A DNA stretch of 64,000 bases, taken from Budorcas taxicolor (taxonomy: Eukaryota > Chordata > Mammalia > Artiodactyla > Bovidae). Below are positions 46,098-57,174 of the stretch, one piece after another; positions within the stretch are counted from its first letter, which is position 1; each line of letters begins with the position of its first letter. Below the pieces are notes generated by a model. It did no database searches and was not told the DNA's origin. It was given only the letters and a program-made list of their open reading frames with translations. Location: the NCBI RefSeq assembly GCF_023091745.1, contig NC_068910.1:178181170-178245169 (forward strand), given 5' to 3'. A program made the position numbers and the translations under genes.

Positions 46098-46326
46098 GGT
46101 CTTCCCCAGAGGCTCAGCTGATAAAGAATCTGCCTGCCCATGTAGGAAATGCAAGAGATGCGAGTTTGATCCATGGGTTGGGAAGATCCCCTGGAGAAAT
46201 AAATGGTAACCCACTCCAGTGTTCTTGTCCTGGAAAATTCTGTGGACAGAATTGCCTACTAGACTACAGTCCGTGGGTTTGCAAACAGTTGGACACAGGT
46301 CACAAAGAGTTGGACACAACTGAGCC
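46098..46326 (+). mobile_element. Bov-tA SINE with duplicated 3' motif
   Basis: Starts 'cttccccagaggctcagc' and ends 'aaagagttggacacaactg'. The segment ending 'cagttggacacagg' precedes a second 'tcacaaagagttggacac', so the 3' motif is partly duplicated. Confidence 0.9.
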
Positions 46327-47419
46327 CACATGCATGCATGCATACTTCAGTATAAAATGAAAAGTTAAAAAACGAAAACAAAAACAAAAAAACCCTGGGT
46401 AATGGCCTCAGTAACACAGGGCTCAGTAAAGTCTGTTCCCTTCCAAGGCTGAACAGATGGAGAAGTAGGAAGGGTGGTGTGATCAGAGTTACCAGCAATT
46501 TGCAGTGAGTGGATGTGTTCATTGTTACTGTAGAGCAGTGACTATATGGGGAACACAGTTATGTGCTAGGTGTTAGAGTTTATTAATTAGTGAGGACACT
46601 TGCTCTTCAAAAGCTTAAAGAAAATATAAAACCATGAAGGATTAGCAAATAGAAATATAATGTGCTATATCCTCCGGGATTTGGCAAAGAGCTTGCAAAG
46701 TCAACTGCCTACAGGGCGCAGGCAGATCATCTTGGATGAGTCAAGTGGACAAAGTGTATATAATATAAAGAGGAGTGGTGGGAGGAGGGTGGACAGAAGT
46801 TTCCAACCCTTCAGTCATAGGGTTGATTCCCTTGGCAACCGGTCCCGGATGCCTCATCCTTAGGTACTTTCCAAAAATCACTACATTAATGTAAAGCCAG
46901 TTATAATGGAAAGGGGCATGTTATAAGTAACAAGACATCCATTTCATCTTTATGGCTCTGAGATATCTTCAGGAACTGAAGACCAAATATTATCACAAAG
47001 GATGCTCCCATTCCTCTTAATGCTCAGGAAATTCCAAGGGTTTTGAGAGCTGTGAGCCACAAATCTTGGATGAAAACCAAATATATATTTCTTATAAACC
47101 AACATAGCAGTTGGGAGTGAGGGCTAGGAGTCTGAATTTACAGTAAAAGCATGGATAAGCCTTTTGGTACAAGGCCAGAAAGAATGTGGCTGCCGTAGCT
47201 TTTGTATGACAACTAATCCCAAAGTGGGGGGGGGGGGGGAATTCAGTCAAATGCATGTCATTTAACATTCACTGTGTGAGAAAGACAATTTACAAAACCC
47301 TCCAAGTTTCCAAAGGTTTAGATTATGGGATGTGCAGTCAAGTTTGGGGTCTCAATCCTAATTTTGTTTTCTGGTTATAATAGTATTCATGTGATTACTA
47401 GTACTAGAAAGTTTTTCTG
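46327..47419. other. Unique sequence with poly-G run
   Basis: An A-rich region at 46358-46394 follows the SINE. A homopolymer of 14 G lies at 47226-47239. No recognised transposon or gene otherwise. Confidence 0.55.
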
Positions 47420-47551
47420 CATCTTGTATCTCAGTTATTCCTTATGAGACCCCTGAAACAGGTTCTATTATTAGCCCACATTTGGTACCCCTAGGATATG
47501 ATGACTTTGGAAGGGAAAGCAACTTGCCCAAAGCCACATTTCTAAGTAAGT
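47420..47551 (-). mobile_element. MIR SINE fragment
   Basis: Reversed MIR core: 'acaggttctattattagccc', 'caacttgcccaaagccacat' and 'ttctaagtaag'. It is cut at the right by a Bov-tA insertion. Confidence 0.65.
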
Positions 47552-47770
47552 TGTGCTCTCTGAGTCACTTCAGTTGGTTCCAATTCTGTGAAACTGGATA
47601 GATTGTAGTCTGCCAGACTCCTCTGTCCATGAGATTCCCCAGGCAAGAATACTAGAGTGGGTTGCCATTCCTTCTTTCAGAGGATCTTCCCGACTCAGGG
47701 ATTGAACCCGTGACTCTTATGTCTCCTGCACTGGCAGGAAGATTCTTTACCACTAGTGCCACGCTGGAAG
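47552..47770 (-). mobile_element. Bov-tA SINE
   Basis: Reverse copy from 'gtgctctctgagtcacttc' to 'ccactagtgccacgctggaag', inserted at the end of the MIR fragment. Confidence 0.92.
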
Positions 47771-49179
47771 CAACATATTCTAGAGCCAGACTGGTCTGAC
47801 TGAAGAGTGTGAGTTTCACTGTGCAGCTTTCTCCATTGATTTGAATGTGACATGACAAGCTTTTGACTTGCCTTGAGTGAGTTTTTGTTTTTTTTCAGAG
47901 TCAAATGTCATGATATACATCACATGTTCTGTAAATATATATAAATGCATAAAACAGATGTTTTACTAACTATGAAATAATGGTTGATGTAATTGGCATC
48001 TACCTGGCACTAAGTTCCAGGAAAGTTGCTAGGTGATTTCACTTTTGAGCTTTAACTATTATTTAAAATTTTCCCTCATGTGAACTTCTAAATTGGTTTC
48101 CACTATGTCCATTCAAAGGGAGGACTCTTGCCCTGTCCCTTTCATGCTAGTTACCACCTGCATCTTTATGTAGCCCTTTTAACCTCTGGGACAAGTTGAG
48201 TATGAGGAAAGATAGCCCACCTGAGGTTCCTGTTCACTGAGTGATTGTTTTACCACTGTTCCCAGAGCCCAACACCTAGAGAACTTTTCCTTCTTAACAG
48301 TGAACATTTCTTCCCACAGGCTTCTAAAATAAAAAGTCATGGCCCACTGCTGAGCATGTATCCAGAAACACTCAGTTAAAACCACAGGAAGAACTATTAT
48401 TGCAGAATGTGAAAACTTGTATCCTCATACAATTTCATCTAAAATGTCATATTCTTTGACTCTCTCAGGGAGGAAAAGAAGTAGAAACAAATGACAAAAT
48501 AGGGATGGATATGAGGAGGAATCCAACCAAGCAGTAGGTTGCCACATCGAAACACAGAGAATGGTTTCTTCTACTAGCAAACAAAAGCCTGTCACAAGCT
48601 TGGGAAATAGAGGGTTGAACTGAAGATAGGTACCACATATCATGAAAAAAATGAACCTGTGTAAGAGGGAGAAAAGTAGGACATGCATTCTTTTTTTTTT
48701 CTTTTTTTCTAAATGGCTTGATAAGTACATTAGCTTAGCAAAGAAAATTACTTCTTGGTATTGGTTGGTACAGGGATAGCAGGTCATTAGGAAAATAAAT
48801 TCTTCTTGTTTAAAAATACTTTTAAGGAAGGAAAATAGACCTTAGAAAAAGATAAAAACCAGACTGTTACAGCAAAGATTTATTTGGAAATTTATTTTAT
48901 GATAGACTATTAAATAGTCTAGAAATTGCTTTAGAAGATTTATACCTGACTGATAAAATAGTTTGGTACATCAGACCCAGGAATCACTGATCCTTAGGTT
49001 GATCTCGTAATAAATATTTTAAAAGTTTGCTGCATGCCTTTCTATTTAAGCATGGTAGGTAATATTTCTTTATTGCCATATCTTTAAGATAAAAGACATC
49101 TCAAATGTAAAGTACATAGAATTCAAATAAGGTATCCTTTCTTCAGTGCTTATTATACACAAGCCACAGTGTTAAGTGC
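47771..49179. other. Unique sequence
   Basis: 1.4 kb AT-rich. A minus-strand frame of 120 codons at 48425-48787 begins in a poly-T/lysine-coding run and shows no domain; not called. Confidence 0.5.
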
Positions 49180-49725
49180 TATAATTCAGATCACCTGTTC
49201 TTCAAAACCTTTCAATGTCTTTCTATGGAACTTGGAATGAAATCCAAATTCTCACAGTGATGTCCTGTGATCTGCCCTCCACCTGTGCGCCACTTCACCT
49301 GGACCACTCTGCCTCTCTCCTTCCAGTGCCTCTCACAATCCAAGCCCTTTGCCACTGAAGGTCATCTCCACTTTGTTTATTCTGTCTTGAGTACTAACTT
49401 ACTGTTGTGTTTCTTTACAGGGGTCTCCTTCACACTGTTCAAATCCCAGCTTAATGTCATATTTTCAGAAGGACCGCCCCTGGTCCTCATTTTAAAATAG
49501 TTTTCCCATCTACCCCCGCCCCCATCCCACCATCACTGGTTCTGCCACAGCATGCTTTTATCTCCTTCACAGAACTTGTCACACTCTGATTTCTTGTTTG
49601 TTTCTCCAGCTGTACTAGGGATTTTGTCATTCTTATTATCTATTTTGTGAAATCTTATAATGGTGCCTGGTACACTCAACATGTGTCACGTTTCTGCTAA
49701 ATGTAAGAAATGCATAAATGTAAGG
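49180..49725 (+). mobile_element. L2 LINE 3' end
   Basis: Ordered L2 3' blocks: 'cttcaaaacctttcaatg', 'aatgaaatccaaattctcac', 'gtgatctgccctccacctg', 'ttgccactgaaggtc', 'ttcaaatcccagcttaatg' and the end 'atggtgcctggtacactcaa'. Ancient and non-coding; the short plus-strand frame at 49267-49500 is incidental. Confidence 0.78.
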
Positions 49726-49744
49726 AATAGAAACTAATGTTTAT

Positions 49745-49855
49745 AGAACCCCACTTTTATATTGAAAACTTTACTAACTATATGTTAGTTTATATAGCTA
49801 CTATGAGATATTTTTCTAGCTCACTGAGGAGAAAAGTGGAAACTTAAGTCTTATA
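49745..49855 (-). mobile_element. Possible MIR fragment
   Basis: Weak resemblance to the reversed MIR 3' half ('aatgtttatagaaccccac', 'tagctcactgaggagaaaag'). Confidence 0.3.
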
Positions 49856-50109
49856 ATGGTGCTAAGTCCTTAAGGAATGCCCAGTCTAGCTATATCATTG
49901 GAAGTGAGCTCATCATATAATGGATCTGGATTTTCTGTTCTTCCATGGTGCTATGTTGAAATCTCATATAACTTGCATAAATTAAACCATCAGATTTAGC
50001 CCTACTTATTATGCCTGCAATGAATCATACATGTGTTTGTGGTTATCTTCTGTGTTCATAAATGTGAAATGCCCATTAGATTAACACTTGCAATCCTTTA
50101 ATTATAATC

Positions 50110-50340
50110 TTTTACATTCATATAACCATTTTGCAAAGACTTCTCAAGCACATTAGCTCCTTACATTTCCTTTCGTGTCTCCAATAGGCAAGCAGGGCAA
50201 GCGTTATTATCCTCTTGCTGCAGATGCTGAAGCTCTGTGATATTAAGTGGCTTGTCTAAGGTGGCAGAGCTAGCATGTGGTGGAGAGGCCTATTGGCCTC
50301 CACCTTCTGTCCCTAGAGCATAATTCCATTGCCCTAAGGC
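50110..50340 (-). mobile_element. MIR SINE
   Basis: Reversed near-full MIR: 'cacattagctccttacattt', 'gttattatcctcttgctgc', 'agtggcttgtctaaggtggc' and 'agagctagcatgtggtgg'. Confidence 0.75.
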
Positions 50341-50799
50341 TCATTTTGTCCATCTTCCCCACCCCATCCATCCTTTATCCTCTGAGCATTTCCTGAAAGT
50401 CAGCACTATGACATACTGAGAGCTTTAAATAGAAGTGAGAATGAAGGGGTTCTTGGTAGGGAAAACAAATGAGCAAACAGATTTGTCTGCCTGCTCCCCA
50501 TCTCCCCTGGTGGCCCTCTCCTGCTTCCCTTCCATGGAGCCCTTACTTTCATGCTTACTGATCTGTAATATTTTAATAGGTGACAATGATGAGATAAATA
50601 TTCTTTCTCTGACCATTTGGCTCTGTATGCTAATAAAACACGGCCTAAAATGTCTCAAATAGTTTCCTTCTCCTCCATTCCTACTAGTCCTGCTCTAGCT
50701 TCAGTCTTTATCTTTCTATCGTCTTCCAACATTTTTGACTTGTTCTCTTTTCTTCAGCCTAGTTACCATCCATTTCACTCTCTACACTGTAAGTGGAGC
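50341..50799. other. Unique sequence
   Basis: No recognised repeat. Opposite-strand frames of 75-77 codons overlap at 50425-50662 and are not supported. Confidence 0.45.
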
Positions 50800-51225
50800 T
50801 TGAATTCTATAGCACAGATCTAATCACGTTGTTTTCCCTCTCTCAGGTAATCAGTGGCTTCCTTTTGCTTGTAGCCTAAGTCCAGACTCTTCAGTGTATC
50901 ACCCAAAGCCCTTAATAACTGAGTCTCTTGCTGTTCCAGCTCTCTTCCTGGTATATACTATGGTTTTCTTTTAAAAAACACTTCCATCTATTGTCTGCGC
51001 ATGTCATGCAATCTCATAACCCTTATCCCTTTTCATGGTGTTTCTGCCTCCTTGAATGCTCTGCCCACTTCTCTAAAGTTCACCTCAAACATAACTTCCC
51101 ATTTGAAGCTTTCCTGGACTTGTCTATATTACATCTTTTTACCAAAGAAGATATTTTTCCTCCAGTTTTGCCTCCTATGGCATTTTGTTGAGCTATCTGT
51201 TAGGGCTACAGTTATGATTCTTTGT
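50800..51225 (+). mobile_element. L2 LINE 3' end
   Basis: L2-like order: 'cagtggcttccttttgcttg', 'cctaagtccagactcttc', 'ctgcctccttgaatgctctg', 'gttcacctcaaacataac' and 'tgaagctttcctggactt'. Same part of L2 as at 49180-49725, same strand. Confidence 0.78.
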
Positions 51226-52626
51226 GGGTGAGAATTAACTCAGTATTTGAACACACAAATCAGGAAAAGGAATTTGGAGGAAAGGATGGGGGGATGGATA
51301 AGATTAGTAGAGAGTGAGTGGGACATAGCATCAACAGTGTTTCATGTGAGGAAGTGAACTAAGTCCATGATTAACTGGAATTGCTTTCTATCACCTGAAA
51401 ACTTATCCCAAGTAAGATACACTGGCTGAAAATGAAAAATAGTGCCGTTGACAAAAGATGTAAAGTACTTTAAAAGTGCTTGAGCATGTAGCGAGTCCTA
51501 ATCTTGTTTACATGGCTGGCAGAGAAGGCTGACTTACCAAGTGTCACCTCCTGCCTGTGGTTTTTATTCTTCATTCTCTACAACCTCAAAGCCATGTAAT
51601 TTTTGGCAAATCTGACAAACAAATAACATACATAATTACATCATTTCCCACTGAACATCTGCAGCACTCTTATTTGGCCATAGGAAGTGCAAGAAAAATC
51701 AGGTGGGACATTGGATGAAAGGTCATTAAAAAAAAAAAACCCTAATAAATCCTCTTACATGGTGACATTGTTAGATGAGGTTATTGCAAAACACTTCCAG
51801 GTTGGTTTGGGGATTTTCAGAATTTTCAACATTTTAAAAGGAACAATACATTTTCTTTTTGCAAGAAGGACATTTCTGACCAGAGAAGTTGTGGTGACAC
51901 ACTTTCCGGAGATGAGAGGATGGTGCACACACATGGTCACCAATGATCTTAGAAAAAGAGATGTTGTGTCAAATGCTGTGCTCTCCACTTGAGGGAAAGG
52001 GCTTTGCTTCTTTAAAGGAAGCAAATTAGTTGCAGGCAGCATCTGAAAAGTTGAAGAAACATCTGGAAAGGCCGATAATAGACTGACTTCCTGAAATGTG
52101 GTTTTGACTATGATGACTTCAGACAGGACGCTTATGCTTCTTATCGTAGCATTGGAAAAAGACATAAAATTGCAAAGTAAAACTGATTTAACTGCATACA
52201 GGGTTGGAATTCTCTTTTATATTAAAGTCATTAAGGTTTAAAAATGTTATCTTCAGAAGATTTAACAGCTATCAAATATTTTTATCTACTTTCTTTCATA
52301 GGGAATATTTAAAGAAAAATATATTTACTTTTGCCTATTAAATTCAAATGTTGTAATCTCTTTTTGAATTATATCATGGAGGCAATTTTAATAAAAATGA
52401 CATTTCATTCCTCCAAACCAGAATTTTGACATGAGAAAAGTTTTACCTATGATTAAGTTGAGTTGAGAGTACTCCTGAGAAGAAAAATAATAACCAGCAA
52501 AGAAATTAACCATGTTTTTCTAATGATGTGGCTTTTGACTCTTTTATTTTATGATAGCTTTTTAGTTTATTTTTTTCAGTTGCAGGAAAATTGCTTTGCA
52601 GTGTTGTGTTGGCTTTTTAAGACCTT
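51226..52626. other. Unique sequence
   Basis: 1.4 kb without recognised repeats. It contains the longest open frame outside known repeats (136 codons, minus strand, 52165-51755), which has no recognisable domain. Confidence 0.5.
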
Positions 52627-52835
52627 GCTTCCCTGGTGGCTCAGAGGTTAAAGCGTCTGCCTACGATGAGAGAGATCTGGGTTCGATCCCTGGGTTGGGA
52701 ATATCCCCTGGAGAAGGAAATGGCAACCCACTCCAGTACTCTTGCCTGGAGAATCCCATGGATGGAGGAGCCTGGTGGCCTACAGTCCACGGGATTGCAA
52801 AGAGTCAGACACGACTGAGTGACTTCACTTCACTT
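52627..52835 (+). mobile_element. Bov-tA SINE
   Basis: Well-preserved copy: 'gcttccctggtggctcagag', 'ctgggttcgatccctgggtt', 'caacccactccagtactctt', 'gtcagacacgactgagtgac' and 'ttcacttcac'. A-box-like and B-box-like pol III motifs are retained. Confidence 0.95.
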
Positions 52836-53647
52836 GAAGGCTATAAGAATAATCCTAGGAGTTATCAAATGCATGTGTAATCTTTTTAAGATTTTATACA
52901 CATGTGAGTATTGTTCACAAATATAAATTCATGGCATTCTCTCAGGAGATTGGGCAAATCCTTTAGCAGCATATTTCCCTCAATACCAACAGTTTGCAGT
53001 GCTCTATTAACATTTAAATAAATATTTATGCCATTTAAGGCACTCCACATACTTCGGAGGAACTATTCTGCTGTATTTAAAGAAATATGTGCATTTTATG
53101 TGCCAAACCTTGAACGTCCTTTGGGACTTCTTGTTGGCCTTCTCTGAATACATGAAGCTATAAAGCAGCTTTTATTTTCATGTTGAAAAAAGGGAGTTAC
53201 CCTTTACCTCCTCTTGTCAGACGCATACATCTTGGCTTCTGACCGAAAGTCGAACATAGGAATACGACAATTCTTTACTCAGTTGCTGTTAACGAGGAAG
53301 TTTGCTTTCTAATGAGTGCAGAGAATATGGTGTCCATCTAAACACGGCTATGGACACATGCTTTTGAATCTTACCCAAAGTTCACACATCAATTTCTTAC
53401 AGTTCCATTATAAAAAATTAGGCCTTCAGTTTTTAATCGCATGTAGATGTTGCACCTCTTTTCTCTAATGTCCCATTTGTCCTTTATCTCCAGCCAAACA
53501 AACTTTCCAATCTTCCCCTGACAAGCTCTACTTTTTGGGATTTGTTGGCCTGCTTCCTCTCCTTGTAATGAACTTTCTCATTTCTCCACTTCCCAAAGTC
53601 TTTTCCATCTTTCTAGGATTGATCAGCTCAAATGCAATAATCTACTT
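52836..53647. other. Unique sequence with scattered CpG
   Basis: 0.8 kb with no recognised repeat. At 53215-53330 it keeps several CpG dinucleotides that are rare in the surrounding DNA. Confidence 0.5.
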
Positions 53648-53662
53648 AAAGACGTATCCATT

Positions 53663-53922
53663 CAGTTCAGTTCAGTCGCTCAGTCGTGTCCGACTCTTTG
53701 CGACCCTATGAATTGCAGCATGCCAGGCCTCCTTGTCCATCACCAACTCCCGGAGTTCACTTAGACTCACGTCCATCGAGTCAGTGATGCCATCTAGTCA
53801 TCTCATCCCCTTCTCCTCCTGCTCCCAATCCCTCCCAGTATCAGAGTCTTTTCCAATGAGTCAACTCTTTGCATGAGGTGGCCAAAGTACTGGAGTTTCA
53901 GCTTTAGCATCATTCCAATGGG
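53663..53922 (-). mobile_element. Short BovB 3' end / BovB-derived SINE (ART2A-type)
   Basis: 260 bp in reverse, with the 3' 'cagttcagttcagtcgctc' tail at the left and 'gctttagcatcattcc' at the right. Flanked by a perfect 15-bp direct repeat 'aaagacgtatccatt' (53648-53662 and 53923-53937). It is either a severely 5'-truncated BovB or a copy of a BovB-derived short element. Confidence 0.95.
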
Positions 53923-53937
53923 AAAGACGTATCCATT

Positions 53938-54621
53938 ACCTCTTCAATAATTAGTCTTTTTCTCCTTCAGTTGAGCTCTATTGATTCAGAAAGGATTAGC
54001 ACGCTGTCCTATGTCCTGTGAGGGTTGGACAAATAAGAGAGCTACCCTCAAAAATTAGAAAATAAGGTATATATGTGTGCTGCAATTCATGGGGTCACAA
54101 AGAGTCGGACATGACAGAGCGACTGAACTGAACTGAACATAAACAAAATACAGTTTAGATTCATATTTAATATCTGTATTCTACTGAATGAGACAGAATG
54201 ATTTGAAGTTGTGCACATGCACATGCATGTATATACATATAAGATTTACCTAATAGTGGGCCTGTGAGTGATTAAAAGAGAAATTAATGGATTGCACAGG
54301 AGATTTCATGGCATTTACCCTTTTGTTCTGTTGGGGGTTCATTCATTTATCTGTTTAGCTCCCAAGTGATTCTTTAGTTCAAAGGGAATTAAAGTGCATG
54401 TTATAAGCATTTTCTTTTATTACTATAAAAATGTTCATTGTAGAATAATGCAGAAACTTATAATGTAAAAGTTGAAAGTTATTTTATTCCTATTCTTACT
54501 CTTAAGGGGTAACTGTATAAGCAGTTTGTATATCCCTTTGGGCTTTTCACTGTTCATAATTTGTGTGCACATAAAATTTGTACATATATAAAACAAAGTA
54601 TTAATATACATATAGGCATTT
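53938..54621 (+). other. Unique sequence with a BovB/Bov-A tail fragment
   Basis: At 54077-54138 lies a 62-bp plus-strand piece of the BovB/Bov-A 3' end ('gctgcaattcatggggtcac' to 'gactgaactgaactgaac'). The remainder has no recognised repeat; an alternating (CATG/TATA)-rich segment lies near 54214-54245. Confidence 0.7.
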
Positions 54622-54690
54622 CAAAATAGCAGAGTGAGGATTTGAACCTAGGCAGGCTGTCCCCAAAGTTTACATTCTTGATCACTAATA
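54622..54690 (-). mobile_element. MIR SINE fragment
   Basis: Reversed MIR 5' part: 'tagcagagtgaggatttgaa', 'cctaggcaggctgtcccc' and 'cattcttgatcac'. Confidence 0.65.
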
Positions 54691-55524
54691 CAGTTGTATT
54701 ATACAACTCTTACACAGTTGTCCTTAAACTTCCTCCTTATTGTTTAGGTCGTTCTCATTCACAGATTTTAGTTCTATCATTCCAAAAATGCTTTGGTGCT
54801 CTAAATAAAATTCTGAGAGGCATTATACAAAAACACTTTGTGTTTTTAGAGAAATTCACCTTGTGTTTTGACATCCTCTACACTTACATATAAAATGGCT
54901 CTTTCTCCTTGAAGATAGATTAAAAAGCATACAGCATGGACCCTTCCTATGTCCCCTTTCCAAACACTTTCTCTCTCTCTCTCTCTGCTGCTACCTGAAT
55001 CTCACAGTCCTGATGCTCGAATTATAAGCAGCATTCAGTGTACTCTCCACCTCTGAGTCCTTTCTGTACTCTAACTCGACACTGAGTCAAGAAAGGTGGG
55101 CTTGGTTTCCTTCAAGTGCAGAAAGATACCATGTGCAAATTTCTTCCCTTCTGGATGGAGCAGAAGATAATAGAACACAGCAGAGGGGACTTCAGTTGAA
55201 ATTCAGGATCTACCCAAAGGTGGACCTTGGTCTGCAGGGTACTCAGTACCTTTAAATCATAATGGATCTACAATTTGTATTTATGGAGTTATATTTTCAA
55301 GTACATTTTGGATGTCCATACACTTACCAGAGGACTTTGCAACTATTGAAATCTTTATTTCTATGGTAAATTAAAGGTCCCTTGTTTGGAACTTGAAACA
55401 CACAAAGTTAAGTATAGGTACAAATTAGACGCCCCACTTGATTCTACAAAGATTGGATACAAGTGAACACTGAGTTATGTTATTGAATTTCAGAAACAGT
55501 AGTTGCAGAAGTTCTTGAGTACTG
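54691..55524. other. Unique sequence with a short (CT)n
   Basis: A (CT)n run of about 9 units lies at 54970-54988. No transposon or gene recognised. Confidence 0.5.
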
Positions 55525-55921
55525 ATTTTTATTTTTTATTTATTTATTTTAAAGTTCTAATTCATTATTTTTCATTAAAAAATGTTTGCCGGAGCATAGT
55601 TGTTCACAGTGCTGTGCTAGTTTCTGCTCTACAGCACGTGAATCAGCTATTTGTGTACATATATCTCCTCTTTTTTTTTTCTTTCTTTCCCATTTAGCTC
55701 ACCACAGAGCACTAAGTAGAGTTCCCTGTGCTATACAGTGAGTTTCCATTTGTTATCTATTGTATACATAGTGTGTATATATCAGTCCCAATCTCTCAAT
55801 CCATCCCACCTTCTTTCTCCCTTTGGTGTCTATACATTTGGTCTCTGCATGTGTCTCTCTTTCTCCTTCACAAGTAGGTTCATTTGTACCATTTTTCTAG
55901 ATTCCACATATATGCATTAAT
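55525..55921 (-). mobile_element. Artiodactyl L1 3' UTR
   Basis: Reversed L1 3' end: 'gagcatagttgttcacagtg', 'agagttccctgtgctataca' and 'gtgtctctctttctcc', interrupted at its right end by a Bov-tA. The left end is T-rich, consistent with the A-tail on the minus strand. Confidence 0.85.
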
Positions 55922-56025
55922 ATATCCATTTCCTCCTCCAGGGGATCTTCCCTACCCAGGGATTGAACCCATGTCTCCCGCATTGTGGGCAGACGCTTTA
56001 TCCTCCAAACCACCAGGGAAGCCCC
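55922..56025 (-). mobile_element. Bov-tA SINE, 3'-truncated, inserted in L1 with a 27-bp TSD
   Basis: About 104 bp in reverse, from 'atttcctcctccaggggatc' to 'aaccaccagggaagcccc'. A perfect 27-bp direct repeat beginning 'ttctagattccacatatatg' flanks it (55895-55921 and 56026-56052). Confidence 0.93.
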
Positions 56026-56109
56026 TTCTAGATTCCACATATATGCATTAATGTAGGGCTTTGCAGCCCGATATTTAGAATATATCAATTGACTAGGCTA
56101 GTAAAGTAA

Positions 56110-56515
56110 TAAAAACTAGTATCTCTTAGGCCTTTAACATCATGCCTCATTTTCTCCACTTGTAAGATGAGGATATAATGATACTATTTACCTCCAAGGG
56201 TTGTCACATGGATAAATAAAAGTGTGAAAGTGTAAAAGTGTTAGTCACTCAGTCGTGTCTGACTCTTTGCAACCCCACGGACTATAGCCTGCCAGGCTCC
56301 TTTTCCATGGAATTCTCCAGGCAAGAATACTGGACTGGGTAGCCATTCCCTTCTCCAGGGGATCTTCCCAACCCAGGGATTGAACCTGGATTCTCCTGCA
56401 TACCAGGCAGTTCTTTACTGTCTGAGCCACCTGGGAAGCCCCCATGAATAAATGAATTAATATATATGAACCACTTAAAGTGCCAGGCAAATGCAAGTAT
56501 GTTAGTGTCTATCAT
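56110..56515 (+). mobile_element. MIR SINE split by Bov-tA
   Basis: Left part (to about 56218): 'cattttctccacttgtaaga' then 'tgaggatataatgatac', 'cctccaagggttgtcacatg'. Right part (from about 56444): 'aatatatatgaaccacttaa' then 'agtgccaggcaaatg'. The two halves are contiguous in MIR consensus. Confidence 0.75.
56221..56442 (-). mobile_element. Bov-tA SINE nested in MIR
   Basis: Reverse copy from 'gtgtaaaagtgttagtcactc' region (about 56230) to 'gagccacctgggaagccccc'. Imperfect flanking repeats 'atggataaata' (56208-56218) and 'atgaataaatga' (56444-56455) are probably its decayed TSD. Confidence 0.92.
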
Positions 56516-56800
56516 TAGCACCAATTGATTATTCACAAACCCTTATTATGAGCAGACATATAGAAAATTCATTTAGGCACCAGAGTTCAATCAGGCTAAC
56601 TCCAAAAAAGCACATTAGGCTGCTGTGTCTAAACAACCAAGAAATCTTCAAACTTCATTTTCTAAGGGGAAAAAATGAAACTGAAAAATAGCCATTCTTG
56701 ATTCTGTTGACAATGAGGTTTCTTATTGAAGGTGAAGAAAATATTCTAAAATTAGATTGTAGTGATAGTTGTACAACTCTGATTATATACTAAAACCATT
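56516..56800. other. Unique sequence
   Basis: Nothing recognised. Confidence 0.45.
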
Positions 56801-56814
56801 GAACTGATACTTTA

Positions 56815-57160
56815 GTAATTTTATTCATTTTTGGCTGTGCTGGGTCTTTACTCCTGTGAGGGCTTTTCTCTAGTTGGGGTGAACGGGGCTACTCTTTGAG
56901 TTGGGATACATGGGTCTCTTATTGAGGTAGCTTCTCTTATTGCAGAGCACAGTCTCTCCATGAGCATGGGCTTCAGTAGTTGCAGAAGGTGGGCTCAGTA
57001 GTTGTGGCTCCTGGGCTCTAGAACACATGTGCAATAGTTGTGGAGTACAGGCTTAGTGGCTGTGCAGCGGCATGTGGGATCTTCTCAGATTAGGGATTGA
57101 AACTGTGTCTCCTGCATTGGTAGGCAGATTCTTTACTACTGAGCCACCAGGGAAACCCCT
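56815..57160 (-). mobile_element. CHR-1-type tRNA-Glu SINE
   Basis: Full-length cetartiodactyl SINE in reverse: 'ttttggctgtgctgggtctt', 'ctctagttggggtgaacgg', 'gcatgtgggatcttctcag' and the tRNA head 'ctgagccaccagggaaaccc'. Flanked by 14-bp repeats with two mismatches ('gaactgatacttta' 56801-56814 and 'gaattgacacttta' 57161-57174). Confidence 0.92.
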
Positions 57161-57174
57161 GAATTGACACTTTA

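Noticed and set aside
48425..48787. 120-codon minus-strand open frame
   Set aside because: Contains a lysine run from a T-homopolymer and hydrophobic low-complexity parts; no recognisable family.
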